DNA of 16,345 bases from an uncultured Collinsella sp. (lineage in GTDB: Bacteria; Actinomycetota; Coriobacteriia; Coriobacteriales; Coriobacteriaceae). Below, one piece after another: positions 1 to 6,415 of the stretch; the first letter of the stretch is position 1, and each line of letters begins with the position of its first letter. The position numbers and the translations under genes are program-made. The notes under the pieces are model-generated. The model saw only the letters and a program-made list of their open reading frames with translations, was not told the DNA's origin and ran no database searches. The stretch is taken from positions 1 to 16,345 of the forward strand of contig UQUD01000044.1 in the NCBI GenBank assembly GCA_900544225.1, given 5' to 3'.

Positions 1-2322
1 ACCGAGCTAAATGATGCCCAGGCATCCCTCTCTGCGAAGCAGCAGGCCGCGGTCGATGCCGCGTCCGGCGTGAACGACGCCCAGTCCGCACTCGATGCCG
101 CGAACTCCGACCTCGATGCGGCCAAGCAGGCGAACGCCGACGCCGTCGCCAAGCTGGATGCCGCGAAGCAGGCTGTCAAGGACGCCGAGTCCGCCAAGGC
201 AGCCGCCGACGTAGAGCTCGCGAACGCCAAGGCCGCAAAGGATACCGCAGACGCCGCCGTGACCGCCGCGCAGCAGAAGGTCGACGAGGCACAGGCGAAA
301 CTCGATTCCGCCGACGCGCAACTTAAGCAGGGAGCCATCGGCTTCTTCCGTGCCATGGGTGCCGATGACGCAGTCAACATCATCCTGAACGCCAAATATG
401 CCGGAAAGACCGAAGTCGGCAACTCCAAGGACGCCACGTCCCTTGATAACATGCTCAATGCGATCAGGTGGATGAAGTCCGTCAACGACTACCGCAAGTC
501 GGTCGGCCTGTCCGAGCTCCATGTCACCTACAAGCTCATCGCCGGTGCGATCGCAGATGCCAACTACAGCGACACCGTGCTCGATCATGCCCGTCAATAT
601 GATTTTGCCGAAAACCTGGCATGGAATTACGGAATCGATCCGAGTGGGCAGTGGATCGAGCAGGAGAAGGGCTTTTTCGACAAGGCAACGGAGGCCCTTT
701 ATGGAGTCACCGGTCTTGTCGGCAAGGATGCCTATGATTTCTATGCAAAGAACGGTGTTGCAATCAACCATTGGATTGCAGCCAACTGCCACTGGGAGAA
801 CGGCAGTAGCGGCACCGTCGGCCATTACATGAACATCATCAATCCCGAACTCGCCGTTATGGGAATGGCAACCTGCACCAAGGGCACCATGTCCGGGCTT
901 CAGACGCAGTGCTACACCGCAGAGATCTCCGGCTGGTCCGGCTCCGGTTGGAACATGAACCCCATCTCCGTCGACGAGTACGAGCAGAAGCTGACCTCCT
1001 ATATCAACGGTCTCAAGAACGCCAAGAGCGCACTCGACGCAGCCAAGACCAATCTCGCATCCAAGAAGCAGGCAGCCGCCGGCGCCGCCGCAACCGTCCA
1101 GCAGAAGCAGGTCGCAGTGGATTCCGCACAGGCAGGTGTCGATGCCGCGAAGCAGGGTGTTGCCGATGCCCAGCGTGCCGTCGATGTCGCAAAGGCCGAT
1201 CTCGCATCCAAGCAGCAGGGCGTCACGGATGCCCAGACCGAGCTTAATGCGGCGAAATCGGACCTCGATGCCGCCAACGCGGCAGTCGATACGGCAAAGT
1301 CGACCGTCCAGCAGAAGCAGGTCGCCTTTGATGCCGCCAACGCAGCCGTAACGTCCGCACAGACCAAGCTGGATTCCGCCAAGGCGGACACCGAGGCCAA
1401 GCAGCAGGACGTCACGGTTGCGAACGCCGATCTCGCGAAGTTCTTCCAAGACGTCGCCGACGCCAAGAAGGCGCTCGATACCGCAAAGAGCGTCCATGAC
1501 GCGGCGGCAGCCGATCAGGTCGAGAAGGCGACCGTCCTCGACGCCGCCGAGCAAAAGGCGGGCGCCACCGCACGCGCCCTCGCGGATGCCCAGCGTGCCG
1601 TCGATGCCGCAAAGGCCGACACCGGCGTTGCCGCCGACAGGCTTACCGGCTCCCAGACCGATCTCGAGGACGCACAGTCGAACCTCGACATCCTCACCGG
1701 CCTTGCCGCGAAGCTCGCAGAGGCACAGCAGCGCGAGCAGGATGCAGTAAAGGCCGTCAATGACACCAAGGTCGCCCTCGATGCCGCGAAGGCGGATACC
1801 ATCGCCGCCGAGTCCCTGGTCTCCGCCGCCGAGCAGGCGAAGGCGCAGGCAGACGCCAAGCTGTCGAAGCTGAACTCCATCGATGCCGGCGCGGCGATCG
1901 CTTCCGGCCATGATGTGAGCGCGGATGACGCCCTCAACGCGCTTTTCGCCGCAGCAGTCGAGGCACGTGCCAAGGTCGCGCCCGCCAAGGCCATCCTGGA
2001 CGAGAAGCAGGCCGCGGTGGACGGGCTCCAGCCCGGCTACGATGCGGCACTCGCCGCCTACGAGCAGGCGAAGTCCGACCGCATCGCGGCGGAGCAGAAG
2101 CTTTCCGATGAGATCGCACGACAGGAGGCGGAGGAGGCCGCAAAGCAGCAGGCGGCATACACCCCGAAGCATCTCGCCGGCACGGATACCGCCCAGCCCG
2201 GCAGCCTCGCCCAGACCGGCGACCGCGCGGGACTCATCGGCGAGACGTTCGCCATCGGCGGTACCGTCCTCGTGGCGGCCGGCGTCTTCCTCGATCAAAA
2301 GAAGCGCCGCGAGCAGATGTAA
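1..2322 (+). CDS. Ala-rich coiled-coil surface protein with CAP/SCP domain and sortase signal (5'-truncated)
   Basis: The frame is open from the first base, so the N-terminus and any signal peptide are outside the window; 773 residues are present. Residues 1-115 are Ala/Lys/Asp/Gln heptad-like coiled coil. Residues about 145-318 form a CAP/SCP-like domain with H196, E204 (in ENLAW) and H275 (in GHYMN), the set expected for the CAP metal pocket, plus several Cys. Residues about 325-700 return to Ala-rich coiled coil built from loosely repeated blocks (AAKADL, VQQKQVA, DAQRAVDAAKAD). The C-terminus has a sorting signal: LAQTGD at 736-741, a hydrophobic segment, then KKRREQM. Known: such proteins are linked to peptidoglycan by a sortase. 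Inference: a surface adhesin or wall-anchored stalk displaying a CAP domain. The motif has Ala in place of the usual Pro. The reverse strand is also open over almost the whole gene, a by-product of GC-rich repeats. Confidence 0.88.
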   Translation, partial: TELNDAQASLSAKQQAAVDAASGVNDAQSALDAANSDLDAAKQANADAVAKLDAAKQAVKDAESAKAAADVELANAKAAKDTADAAVTAAQQKVDEAQAKLDSADAQLKQGAIGFFRAMGADDAVNIILNAKYAGKTEVGNSKDATSLDNMLNAIRWMKSVNDYRKSVGLSELHVTYKLIAGAIADANYSDTVLDHARQYDFAENLAWNYGIDPSGQWIEQEKGFFDKATEALYGVTGLVGKDAYDFYAKNGVAINHWIAANCHWENGSSGTVGHYMNIINPELAVMGMATCTKGTMSGLQTQCYTAEISGWSGSGWNMNPISVDEYEQKLTSYINGLKNAKSALDAAKTNLASKKQAAAGAAATVQQKQVAVDSAQAGVDAAKQGVADAQRAVDVAKADLASKQQGVTDAQTELNAAKSDLDAANAAVDTAKSTVQQKQVAFDAANAAVTSAQTKLDSAKADTEAKQQDVTVANADLAKFFQDVADAKKALDTAKSVHDAAAADQVEKATVLDAAEQKAGATARALADAQRAVDAAKADTGVAADRLTGSQTDLEDAQSNLDILTGLAAKLAEAQQREQDAVKAVNDTKVALDAAKADTIAAESLVSAAEQAKAQADAKLSKLNSIDAGAAIASGHDVSADDALNALFAAAVEARAKVAPAKAILDEKQAAVDGLQPGYDAALAAYEQAKSDRIAAEQKLSDEIARQEAEEAAKQQAAYTPKHLAGTDTAQPGSLAQTGDRAGLIGETFAIGGTVLVAAGVFLDQKKRREQM

Positions 2323-2329
2323 AAGCGAG

Positions 2330-2365
2330 CCGGGCGTTGGATATCGGCTGGGGTCCAACGCCCGG
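2330..2365 (+). terminator. 12-bp hairpin after the surface protein gene
   Basis: CCGGGCGTTGGA (2330-2341) pairs perfectly with TCCAACGCCCGG (2354-2365), with a 12-nt loop. It starts 8 bases after the stop codon. There is no T run, so it may be a weak or Rho-independent-like terminator, or an mRNA-protecting hairpin between this gene and the lipoprotein gene that starts 23 bases later. Confidence 0.5.
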
Positions 2366-2387
2366 GTTCATGGACAGGGAGATCGGG

Positions 2388-3041
2388 GTGAGAACAAAGG
2401 CTATTATCGTTGCGCTTCTGGTGTGCCTTTCGGCACCTCAACTTGGATGTGCCAGCGTTGCAAAGCAAGGAAGCGGCTCTACGGAAAGGGCCGCCACAGC
2501 GGTAAAGAATAAAGACAAAAAGAAGGCGAGCGAAGAAAAGGCGGCGCAAACCTCTGGAGCCAAGACCGAGGAGAAGAAGGAATCCGACGACAAGGACCAG
2601 AAGTCCGATGACTCCAAGAAGGAGGATAACAAGTCTTCCGATTCCTCGAAGTCGGACAACAAGGTCGATTCCTCCCAGTCCAAGCAGAATTCCGGCAATT
2701 CGCAGAGTTCCGGCAGCAACAATTCCTCTTCCAACGGCGGCAGCCAGAAGAAGTGGGTTGCCGAGCAGGGCCACTGGGAGACCGATTACAGCCAGGTCTG
2801 GGTGCCAAATGTGGTATACACGCGTCATCCTCGTTTCTGGGTCAATCATGGTGGTGCTATGGTAGGGCCCTTCGATTCATCCGATGCCGCCTACGCTTGG
2901 ATTATTAACGATGGCGAAAACGGCGGTATCGGTGGATCCGTTGTAGATGATTCGTATACCACATCTGAGGACCAGGGACATTATGAACAGCAGGCTACGG
3001 GACAGCATTGGGTTGTCGACGTCGCCGGCCACTGGGAGTAA
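2388..3041 (+). CDS. Probable secreted lipoprotein with Ser/Lys/Asp linker and Trp/His-rich C-terminal repeats
   Basis: The GTG start at 2388 is chosen because AGGGAG (2375-2380) sits 7 bases upstream and it gives a good export signal: R-T-K, then a hydrophobic stretch, then PQLGC with Cys at residue 21. The lipobox is imperfect (Gln at -3), so lipidation is likely but not certain. Residues 30-120 are a low-complexity Lys/Ser/Asp/Asn linker, typical of wall-spanning spacers. Residues 121-217 form a small domain bounded by GHWE (128-131), GHYE (197-200) and a terminal GHWE (214-217), with many Trp and Tyr. I do not recognise the domain with certainty; similar short W/H/E repeats occur at the ends of surface proteins of gut Coriobacteriia and Firmicutes. 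Its position just after the sortase-anchored protein suggests a shared surface role. The encoded linker uses AT-richer codons than the upstream gene. Confidence 0.75.
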   Translation: MRTKAIIVALLVCLSAPQLGCASVAKQGSGSTERAATAVKNKDKKKASEEKAAQTSGAKTEEKKESDDKDQKSDDSKKEDNKSSDSSKSDNKVDSSQSKQNSGNSQSSGSNNSSSNGGSQKKWVAEQGHWETDYSQVWVPNVVYTRHPRFWVNHGGAMVGPFDSSDAAYAWIINDGENGGIGGSVVDDSYTTSEDQGHYEQQATGQHWVVDVAGHWE

Positions 3042-3091
3042 TGTACATCGTTCCTCTCCTCTTACATTCGGTAAATAAATATTTATTTGCG

Positions 3092-3117
3092 GGCGGCCGG
3101 TTTCGGCTGCCTTTTTT
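3092..3117 (+). terminator. Intrinsic terminator of the surface-protein genes
   Basis: GGCGGCCG (3092-3099) pairs with CGGCTGCC (3104-3111) with one G-T pair and a GTTT loop, followed by six T (3112-3117). It lies 50 bases after the lipoprotein stop. Just before it is a 16-bp perfect AT palindrome at 3073-3088 (AAATAAATATTTATTT). Confidence 0.85.
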
Positions 3118-3270
3118 AGACGCCCAGTCTGGGAGCAAACGATAGGAAAGCAATCAAACGAGAGGCCGTTCCAAAAGAATCCGGCGGTGCAGGATGCTTC
3201 GGGCAAAACCGTTCGCAAATCGGTAAGGTCTTCCATCAACTTGCTCCAGCCCTCGCCCCGAGTCCGCTTC

Positions 3271-3379
3271 GCGGTAATGCAAACACTCGGCACCCCTCGC
3301 ATTCGCATTACCGCTCCGCTCTCGCTACAGCGAATTTCTAACACTCAGCATCCTTCGCGTTAAAAATTCGCTTCCGCTC
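3271..3379 (+). repeat. Twin hairpins with conserved loop and different stems
   Basis: Hairpin A: GCGGTAATGC (3271-3280) pairs with GCATTACCGC (3305-3314), 10 bp. Hairpin B: AGCGAATTT (3329-3337) pairs with AAATTCGCT (3364-3372), 9 bp. The stems are unrelated, yet the 24- and 26-base loops align as AACACTC-GCA-CC-TCGC-TT, differing by four transitions, and both hairpins are followed at once by TCCGCTC (3315-3321 and 3373-3379). Stem pairing kept while stem sequence changed indicates a structured element (RNA, or single-stranded DNA during transfer). Confidence 0.7.
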
Positions 3380-3404
3380 ACGGTCTTCACGCAGTTACAA
3401 CGCC

Positions 3405-3440
3405 GCGAGGCCTCTCGCTTGGAATGAGGCCTCTCATTCC
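3405..3440 (+). repeat. Two adjacent hairpins sharing a GCCT loop
   Basis: GCGAG-GCCT-CTCGC (3405-3418) and GGAATGAG-GCCT-CTCATTCC (3421-3440) are separated by two bases. Loop and loop-closing pairs are the same but the outer stems differ. A third hairpin with a GCCT loop lies at 3682-3703. These may be binding sites for MobC or the relaxase. Confidence 0.6.
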
Positions 3441-3491
3441 ACGTCTACACTGCGTTTCGCCCAATCACCGTTCCGGAGATTGCAAGATTGG

Positions 3492-3540
3492 TGTTGGGCT
3501 AGATAAATGGGGCCATACTCGCCCCCTTTATCTGCCAACA
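3492..3540 (+). repeat. Long interrupted hairpin
   Basis: TGTTGG (3492-3497), AGATAAA (3501-3507) and GGGGC (3509-3513) pair with GCCCC (3521-3525), TTTATCT (3527-3533) and CCAACA (3535-3540), giving 18 base pairs with small internal loops and a 7-base loop CATACTC. It resembles a relaxase-recognised oriT inverted repeat, but the nick sequence cannot be assigned from sequence alone. Confidence 0.55.
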
Positions 3541-3544
3541 CATC

Positions 3545-3573
3545 TTGTTTATCACCTCCCACGGCGATAAAGT
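3545..3573 (+). promoter_or_regulatory. Possible promoter for mobC/relaxase
   Basis: TTGTTT (3545-3550) and TAAAGT (3568-3573) are 17 bases apart. The -10 match is only moderate. A start from here would place three or four of the hairpins in the mobC leader. Confidence 0.25.
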
Positions 3574-3649
3574 TAGAAATGAAGTTCGCCTTCATTTCTA
3601 CTAAGGAAAGTGACGGCGTCACTTCAAAAATCGGCGCGACGTCAGTCGC
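3574..3649 (+). repeat. Three consecutive short hairpins
   Basis: TAGAAATGAAG (3574-3584) pairs with CTTCATTTCTA (3590-3600), 11 bp, loop TTCGC. AAGTGAC (3608-3614) pairs with GTCACTT (3618-3624), loop GGC. GCGAC (3636-3640) pairs with GTCGC (3645-3649), loop GTCA. They continue the hairpin series toward mobC; none has a T run. Confidence 0.55.
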
Positions 3650-3656
3650 TCCTAAA

Positions 3657-3716
3657 AGGAAAGCAATCTCATATCGGTTTTGAATCGGTGGCCTCACCGA
3701 TTCGCTCTGCTTTCCT
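3657..3716 (+). promoter_or_regulatory. Nested hairpin abutting the mobC ribosome binding site
   Basis: Outer stem AGGAAAGCA (3657-3665) pairs with TGCTTTCCT (3708-3716); inside it GAATCGGTG (3682-3690) pairs with CACCGATTC (3695-3703) around a GCCT loop. The outer stem ends directly at GGGG (3717-3720), the probable ribosome binding site of mobC. AGGA (3657-3660) can instead pair with TCCT (3650-3653). Inference: an autoregulatory operator or translational control structure for the mob genes. Confidence 0.5.
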
Positions 3717-3726
3717 GGGGGCATGA

Positions 3727-4314
3727 ATGATGAGTTGCAAACGTCCGCATACCGTTAAGGCGACACTCACTTCTGAAGAATACGAAACGCTTTCCGCTCT
3801 GGCGGAAAAGGCGGGCATGACTAAAGCCGAACTCATTCGTTATAACTTGATCCATCGGAGTGAATCACTCGATAATCTAGTTTCCAAAAATGATGACGGT
3901 GGCCGCAGCAAAAAGCTGCAACCCGTTTCAGGTGATTCGGACGAAAAGCGCTCGAAGGTCATTTACGTTAAGGTCACCGATGGCGAGCACGAGGCGATCC
4001 GCAAACGGGCGGATATACTCGGTGCGACCGTCAGTGCGTATGCCCGCCGCGTGATGCTTGCCGGTAAAATCGAGAAGATCGATTTCGATAAAAGCCAAGT
4101 CGCGAAAATCTATCACGAGCTGTATCGCGAGGGAACGAACCTCAATCAGCTGATGTATTTTGTGAACGCCCAAGGGCTTCCCGCGTACAACGAGAAAGCT
4201 GTTTTTCGTACGCTTGAAAAGGTTTACCAGAACGCCCGCAAAGTCACTCTCTTCATAAGAGAGCTCGAGCGGCGCTATTTCACCGACGGCGATGATCTCA
4301 ATGACCGTTATTAA
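3727..4314 (+). CDS. mobC: MobC-like mobilization accessory protein
   Basis: 195 residues. Two ribbon-helix-helix-like segments are visible: residues about 10-40 (VKATLTSEEYETLSALAEK...) and about 77-110 (IYVKVTDGEHEAIRKRADI...). They are followed by the C-terminal MobC signature around residues 130-165 (REGTNLNQLMYFVNAQG) and a helical tail. Known: MobC proteins bind oriT with ribbon-helix-helix folds and help the relaxase open DNA. Start choice: ATG at 3727 follows GGGGG at 3717-3721; the next codon is also ATG. The 3' end overlaps the relaxase by 23 bases, implying translational coupling. The duplicated DNA-binding segment is unusual, since most MobC proteins show one; it could bind two sites or two orientations in the hairpin region. 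The gene symbol is by family resemblance. Confidence 0.82.
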   Translation: MMSCKRPHTVKATLTSEEYETLSALAEKAGMTKAELIRYNLIHRSESLDNLVSKNDDGGRSKKLQPVSGDSDEKRSKVIYVKVTDGEHEAIRKRADILGATVSAYARRVMLAGKIEKIDFDKSQVAKIYHELYREGTNLNQLMYFVNAQGLPAYNEKAVFRTLEKVYQNARKVTLFIRELERRYFTDGDDLNDRY

Positions 4315-5500
4315 GCAGAAAGGTATTTCATCCGAACGCTACGCGAAGAACGTGCGCAAGTACATCAACGGAAAGCGTGCTTTGGCCCGCGGCGGCTGGA
4401 ACCTCGCGAACGGAAAGTACTGGTTTTCCGAGATGGCTATGACGCGGAAGATGTTTCATCACGACAGGTCCGCGCGTGCCGGCGCGAAGAACATAACGAT
4501 GCTTCATCAGATTCTCGCGTTTCTGCCCGAGGAGTGCAGCTGCAACGGAGGCAAGATGACCCCAGATGCGTGTATGGCCTACGCGGAGCAATGGCTTGCG
4601 AAGCACTATCCGCATCAACAAGTGATTGTCGCGTTGCATGAGGAAAGTGATAAGGCGGGAAAACGCTACGCAGTGCACATGGCGATTAACCGTACCGATT
4701 TGTTAACCGGCAAACGTTGCGAGACGGGTGGGCGACGCGGAAAGTACGAACGCGCTGCGTGGGTCCGTGAAATGGACGAGGCTTGGAATCTTACTCAACT
4801 TGAAAAGGGAAAGAAAAATTCGAAGATTCGTGATCGCCAGCCGCGCGACACAGAAAAGGAGATTATCGGTCGCGGTGAGTACAGTTATAAAAACAATCTG
4901 CGCGAGCTGATCCATCTTGCAATCAATGAAGGTCACCCAAAGAATATGGAGCAGTTCAAAAAACTACTTGCCTCATGGGGCGTAGACATTTTCATCAAGA
5001 ACAATCGAGTCTATGCGACAGATCTCGATATCAAGGAGGCCGGCAATCCGAAGTGCACTTTCAATCTGACTCGACTCGACGGACGTTTCGCGGTCAAACA
5101 ACTTGAAGCGGCGTTCGAAAAGAACATGTTGGAAGCCGAGCGAGCGTTGCCGTTTGAGAAGCGCTGTGAGATTTACATTCAACGTCTTAAGAAGGCGTAC
5201 TCGGCGTGGGTCGAACAAGCGAAAGCGAACAAGGGCGTCGCCTACAATTCATTCCCCAAATTCATCGCACCGAAGTGCGATGAGGACCTGCTCGAAGATC
5301 CGGCGGTTCGCGATGAGCTTCTTGCGCGTCGCGGTTACGCAAGGGAGATTCGCAACCGCTATGCCGGCGCCGTTCCCGATGCCGGCGATGATCGCGTTCG
5401 CGCCGCAGGTCGAGCCCATGGTGGCAACGTTGACATCTCGCCGCAGGTCGATCGCGCGGTCGACCGAGGCGATTACGCTCGCGGAGACACGCCTCGCTAG
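4292..5500 (+). CDS. MobP/VirD2-type relaxase
   Basis: 402 residues from ATG 4292; ATG 4301 (MTVIKQKG) is an equally likely start and neither has a clear ribosome binding site. The relaxase would nick one strand at oriT and stay bound to the 5' end through a tyrosine. Visible features: Y17 and Y24 in RYAKNVRKYING as candidate nucleophiles; the metal-site region around residues 116-133, H116 (ALHEESD) and H129 with N133 (YAVHMAIN). The usual His-x-His pair reads Ala-Val-His here, so one metal ligand is replaced or supplied elsewhere. A conserved block around residues 195-260 (SYKNNLRELIHLAI, then LLASWGVDIFI) resembles the helical part of MobA/VirD2 relaxases of gut elements. The last 60 residues are Arg/Asp-rich and probably disordered. 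Adjacent mobC and the hairpin region support the role. Confidence 0.85.
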   Translation: MISMTVIKQKGISSERYAKNVRKYINGKRALARGGWNLANGKYWFSEMAMTRKMFHHDRSARAGAKNITMLHQILAFLPEECSCNGGKMTPDACMAYAEQWLAKHYPHQQVIVALHEESDKAGKRYAVHMAINRTDLLTGKRCETGGRRGKYERAAWVREMDEAWNLTQLEKGKKNSKIRDRQPRDTEKEIIGRGEYSYKNNLRELIHLAINEGHPKNMEQFKKLLASWGVDIFIKNNRVYATDLDIKEAGNPKCTFNLTRLDGRFAVKQLEAAFEKNMLEAERALPFEKRCEIYIQRLKKAYSAWVEQAKANKGVAYNSFPKFIAPKCDEDLLEDPAVRDELLARRGYAREIRNRYAGAVPDAGDDRVRAAGRAHGGNVDISPQVDRAVDRGDYARGDTPR

Positions 5501-5595
5501 TTTTGGAAAGCCTATCGTCGGTGCCCTAGCGCACTGCCATCCAGTGCCGATTCTGCCATACTCGCAATTCGGCGAGGATGAGGAGTATGAATTGA

Positions 5596-5709
5596 TCGGG
5601 GCTTATAGGACAAAATGTGTGTCCTATAAGCCCCAAGGATGACGATTCCAATACGGACGACACCAAGACCGGCATCGACGGCTCCATGGACGATTCGGAT
5701 TCCAAATAG
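5596..5709 (+). pseudogene. Possible remnant of an acidic protein C-terminus
   Basis: After the relaxase a frame opens at 5596 without a good start and ends at TAG 5707-5709. Its last 25 codons read as a Ser/Asp/Thr-rich acidic tail (DDDSNTDDTKTGIDG...). Composition and codon use look like a real protein end. The tail is joined at its upstream edge to the 14-bp hairpin at 5598-5634. Inference: the end of a deleted gene whose body was lost. It could also be chance. Confidence 0.25.
5598..5634. repeat. Perfect 14-bp hairpin downstream of the relaxase
   Basis: GGGGCTTATAGGAC (5598-5611) pairs with GTCCTATAAGCCCC (5621-5634) around a 9-base loop AAAATGTGT. No T run follows on either strand. It lies about 100 bases after the relaxase stop and at the edge of the remnant coding tail, so it may be a terminator, a deletion or insertion junction, or a second DNA-processing site. 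The rest of 5501-5724 shows no gene. Confidence 0.6.
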
Positions 5710-5724
5710 GCCCTGTTAGTTGAG

Positions 5725-6171
5725 CTACTTCTTTGCCGGTGTCGTATACGAAACCGCTATACCCGCGGCAATTGCCATGAGGCAGCTTGCGACGAGTCCG
5801 TACTCATACTTCAAAACGTTTGTTGCGGTCAGGGCGATAATCAACACAGTCGCAATTTGCAGAATTATCATTATTACGAAGAGATTGATTCCTTGTTTGG
5901 CCGAAGTCGCTGAGTGAGTTTGGCTTTGTTGATTCAGGTTGTAGCTGACAACAAAAGCGATCAGCTCGCTTGATACGGGGCCGACTACATAGAAAAAGAG
6001 TGCGTCAATGAAGCCTATAGTGTTGTAAGTGTTGTAAGTTGTTTCGCCGGAAAAAACAGCGTATAAAGCATATCCAAATCTTGGCTGATTCACGTATGAG
6101 TAGGAGAAGACCAAGAGCGTCAATATTGCTACTACCAGAAGTGCATTCAGGACAAATCGTTTGCTTTTCAT
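5725..6171 (-). CDS. Small integral membrane protein, unknown function
   Basis: 148 residues from ATG at 6171, chosen because AAGGAG (plus-strand 6178-6183) lies 6 bases upstream; a longer in-frame version from 6255 lacks this and would carry 28 extra residues. Predicted membrane segments: about 6-24, 53-75, 95-117 and 124-143, with a short polar loop rich in Tyr/Asn/Thr at 40-52 and a Gln/Ser/Thr loop at 78-92. I recognise no family and no catalytic motif. Its base composition is AT-richer than the phosphoesterase genes to the right. It stands alone on the minus strand between the mobilization genes and the small-peptide gene. It might be an immunity, antitoxin-like or holin-like protein, but nothing in the sequence proves it. 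Confidence 0.7.
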   Translation of the reverse strand: MKSKRFVLNALLVVAILTLLVFSYSYVNQPRFGYALYAVFSGETTYNTYNTIGFIDALFFYVVGPVSSELIAFVVSYNLNQQSQTHSATSAKQGINLFVIMIILQIATVLIIALTATNVLKYEYGLVASCLMAIAAGIAVSYTTPAKK

Positions 6172-6203
6172 CGATCGCTCCTTCCGGGTGACTCTTATTT
6201 GTA

Positions 6204-6230
6204 ATTCTACAGCAGCCATTTGTTTTTCAA
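6204..6230 (-). promoter_or_regulatory. Probable promoter of the membrane protein gene
   Basis: On the minus strand TTGAAA (plus 6225-6230) and TAGAAT (plus 6204-6209) are 15 bases apart; CTTTGA (6227-6232) gives 17. The -10 is about 30 bases before the chosen start. Confidence 0.45.
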
Positions 6231-6267
6231 AGAATTTGACTGTCCTAAATAACATGCACTTTCGCTG

Positions 6268-6297
6268 GAGGGTCGCTGTTTGGCGGCCCTCTTTTTT
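6268..6297 (+). terminator. Intrinsic terminator upstream of the small-peptide gene
   Basis: GAGGGTCGC (6268-6276) pairs with GCGGCCCTC (6283-6291) with one G-T pair, loop TGTTTG, then six T (6292-6297). No plus-strand gene ends nearby, so it may stop read-through from the mob genes, or end an RNA antisense to the membrane protein's 5' region. Confidence 0.75.
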
Positions 6298-6364
6298 GCA
6301 CAGGCGCGGTGGGATGGTAATATCGGGCGGGAGTCAGCCACTCTGATAGAATCGTCCTTGCTGT

Positions 6365-6415
6365 CGGCAGCCCTCGTGCCGGGCAGAGCCCTCCATTTGA
6401 TGGGAGGTGATGCCC
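6365..6415 (+). promoter_or_regulatory. Hairpins that bury the ribosome binding site of the small-peptide gene
   Basis: CGGCA (6365-6369) pairs with TGCCG (6377-6381). Next, GGGCA (6381-6385) pairs with TGCCC (6411-6415), and inside it CCCTCC (6389-6394) pairs perfectly with GGGAGG (6402-6407). GGGAGG is the core of the ribosome binding site (GGGAGGTGA), and the structure ends on the base before the ATG. Such sequestration is typical of small toxin mRNAs that must be refolded or processed before translation. Confidence 0.6.

Larger units (their letters stand above)
3118..3726. other. Hairpin-dense non-coding region upstream of mobC/relaxase, probable oriT region
   Basis: No convincing gene occurs in these 609 bases. 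They hold at least nine inverted repeats, listed separately. A 12-bp direct repeat AGGAAAGCAATC occurs at 3144-3155 and again at 3657-3668. Known: oriT regions of mobilizable elements usually lie next to the mobC and relaxase genes and contain inverted repeats recognised by these proteins. Inference: the nic site is in this region, but I cannot point to it. The number of hairpins exceeds what a simple oriT needs, so transcription or translation control of mobC is probably also encoded here. Confidence 0.5.

Noticed and set aside
7..2358. Very long minus-strand open frame opposite the surface protein gene
   Set aside because: It arises from GC-rich Ala/Asp codon repeats of the plus-strand gene; its translation is Leu/Gly/Cys-rich with no domain, while the plus strand shows a CAP domain and a sorting signal.
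3434..3724. Minus-strand 96-codon open frame over the hairpin region, and a similar one at 2877-3344
   Set aside because: The frames run through nine hairpins and a terminator, have no clear ribosome binding site, and show no domain.
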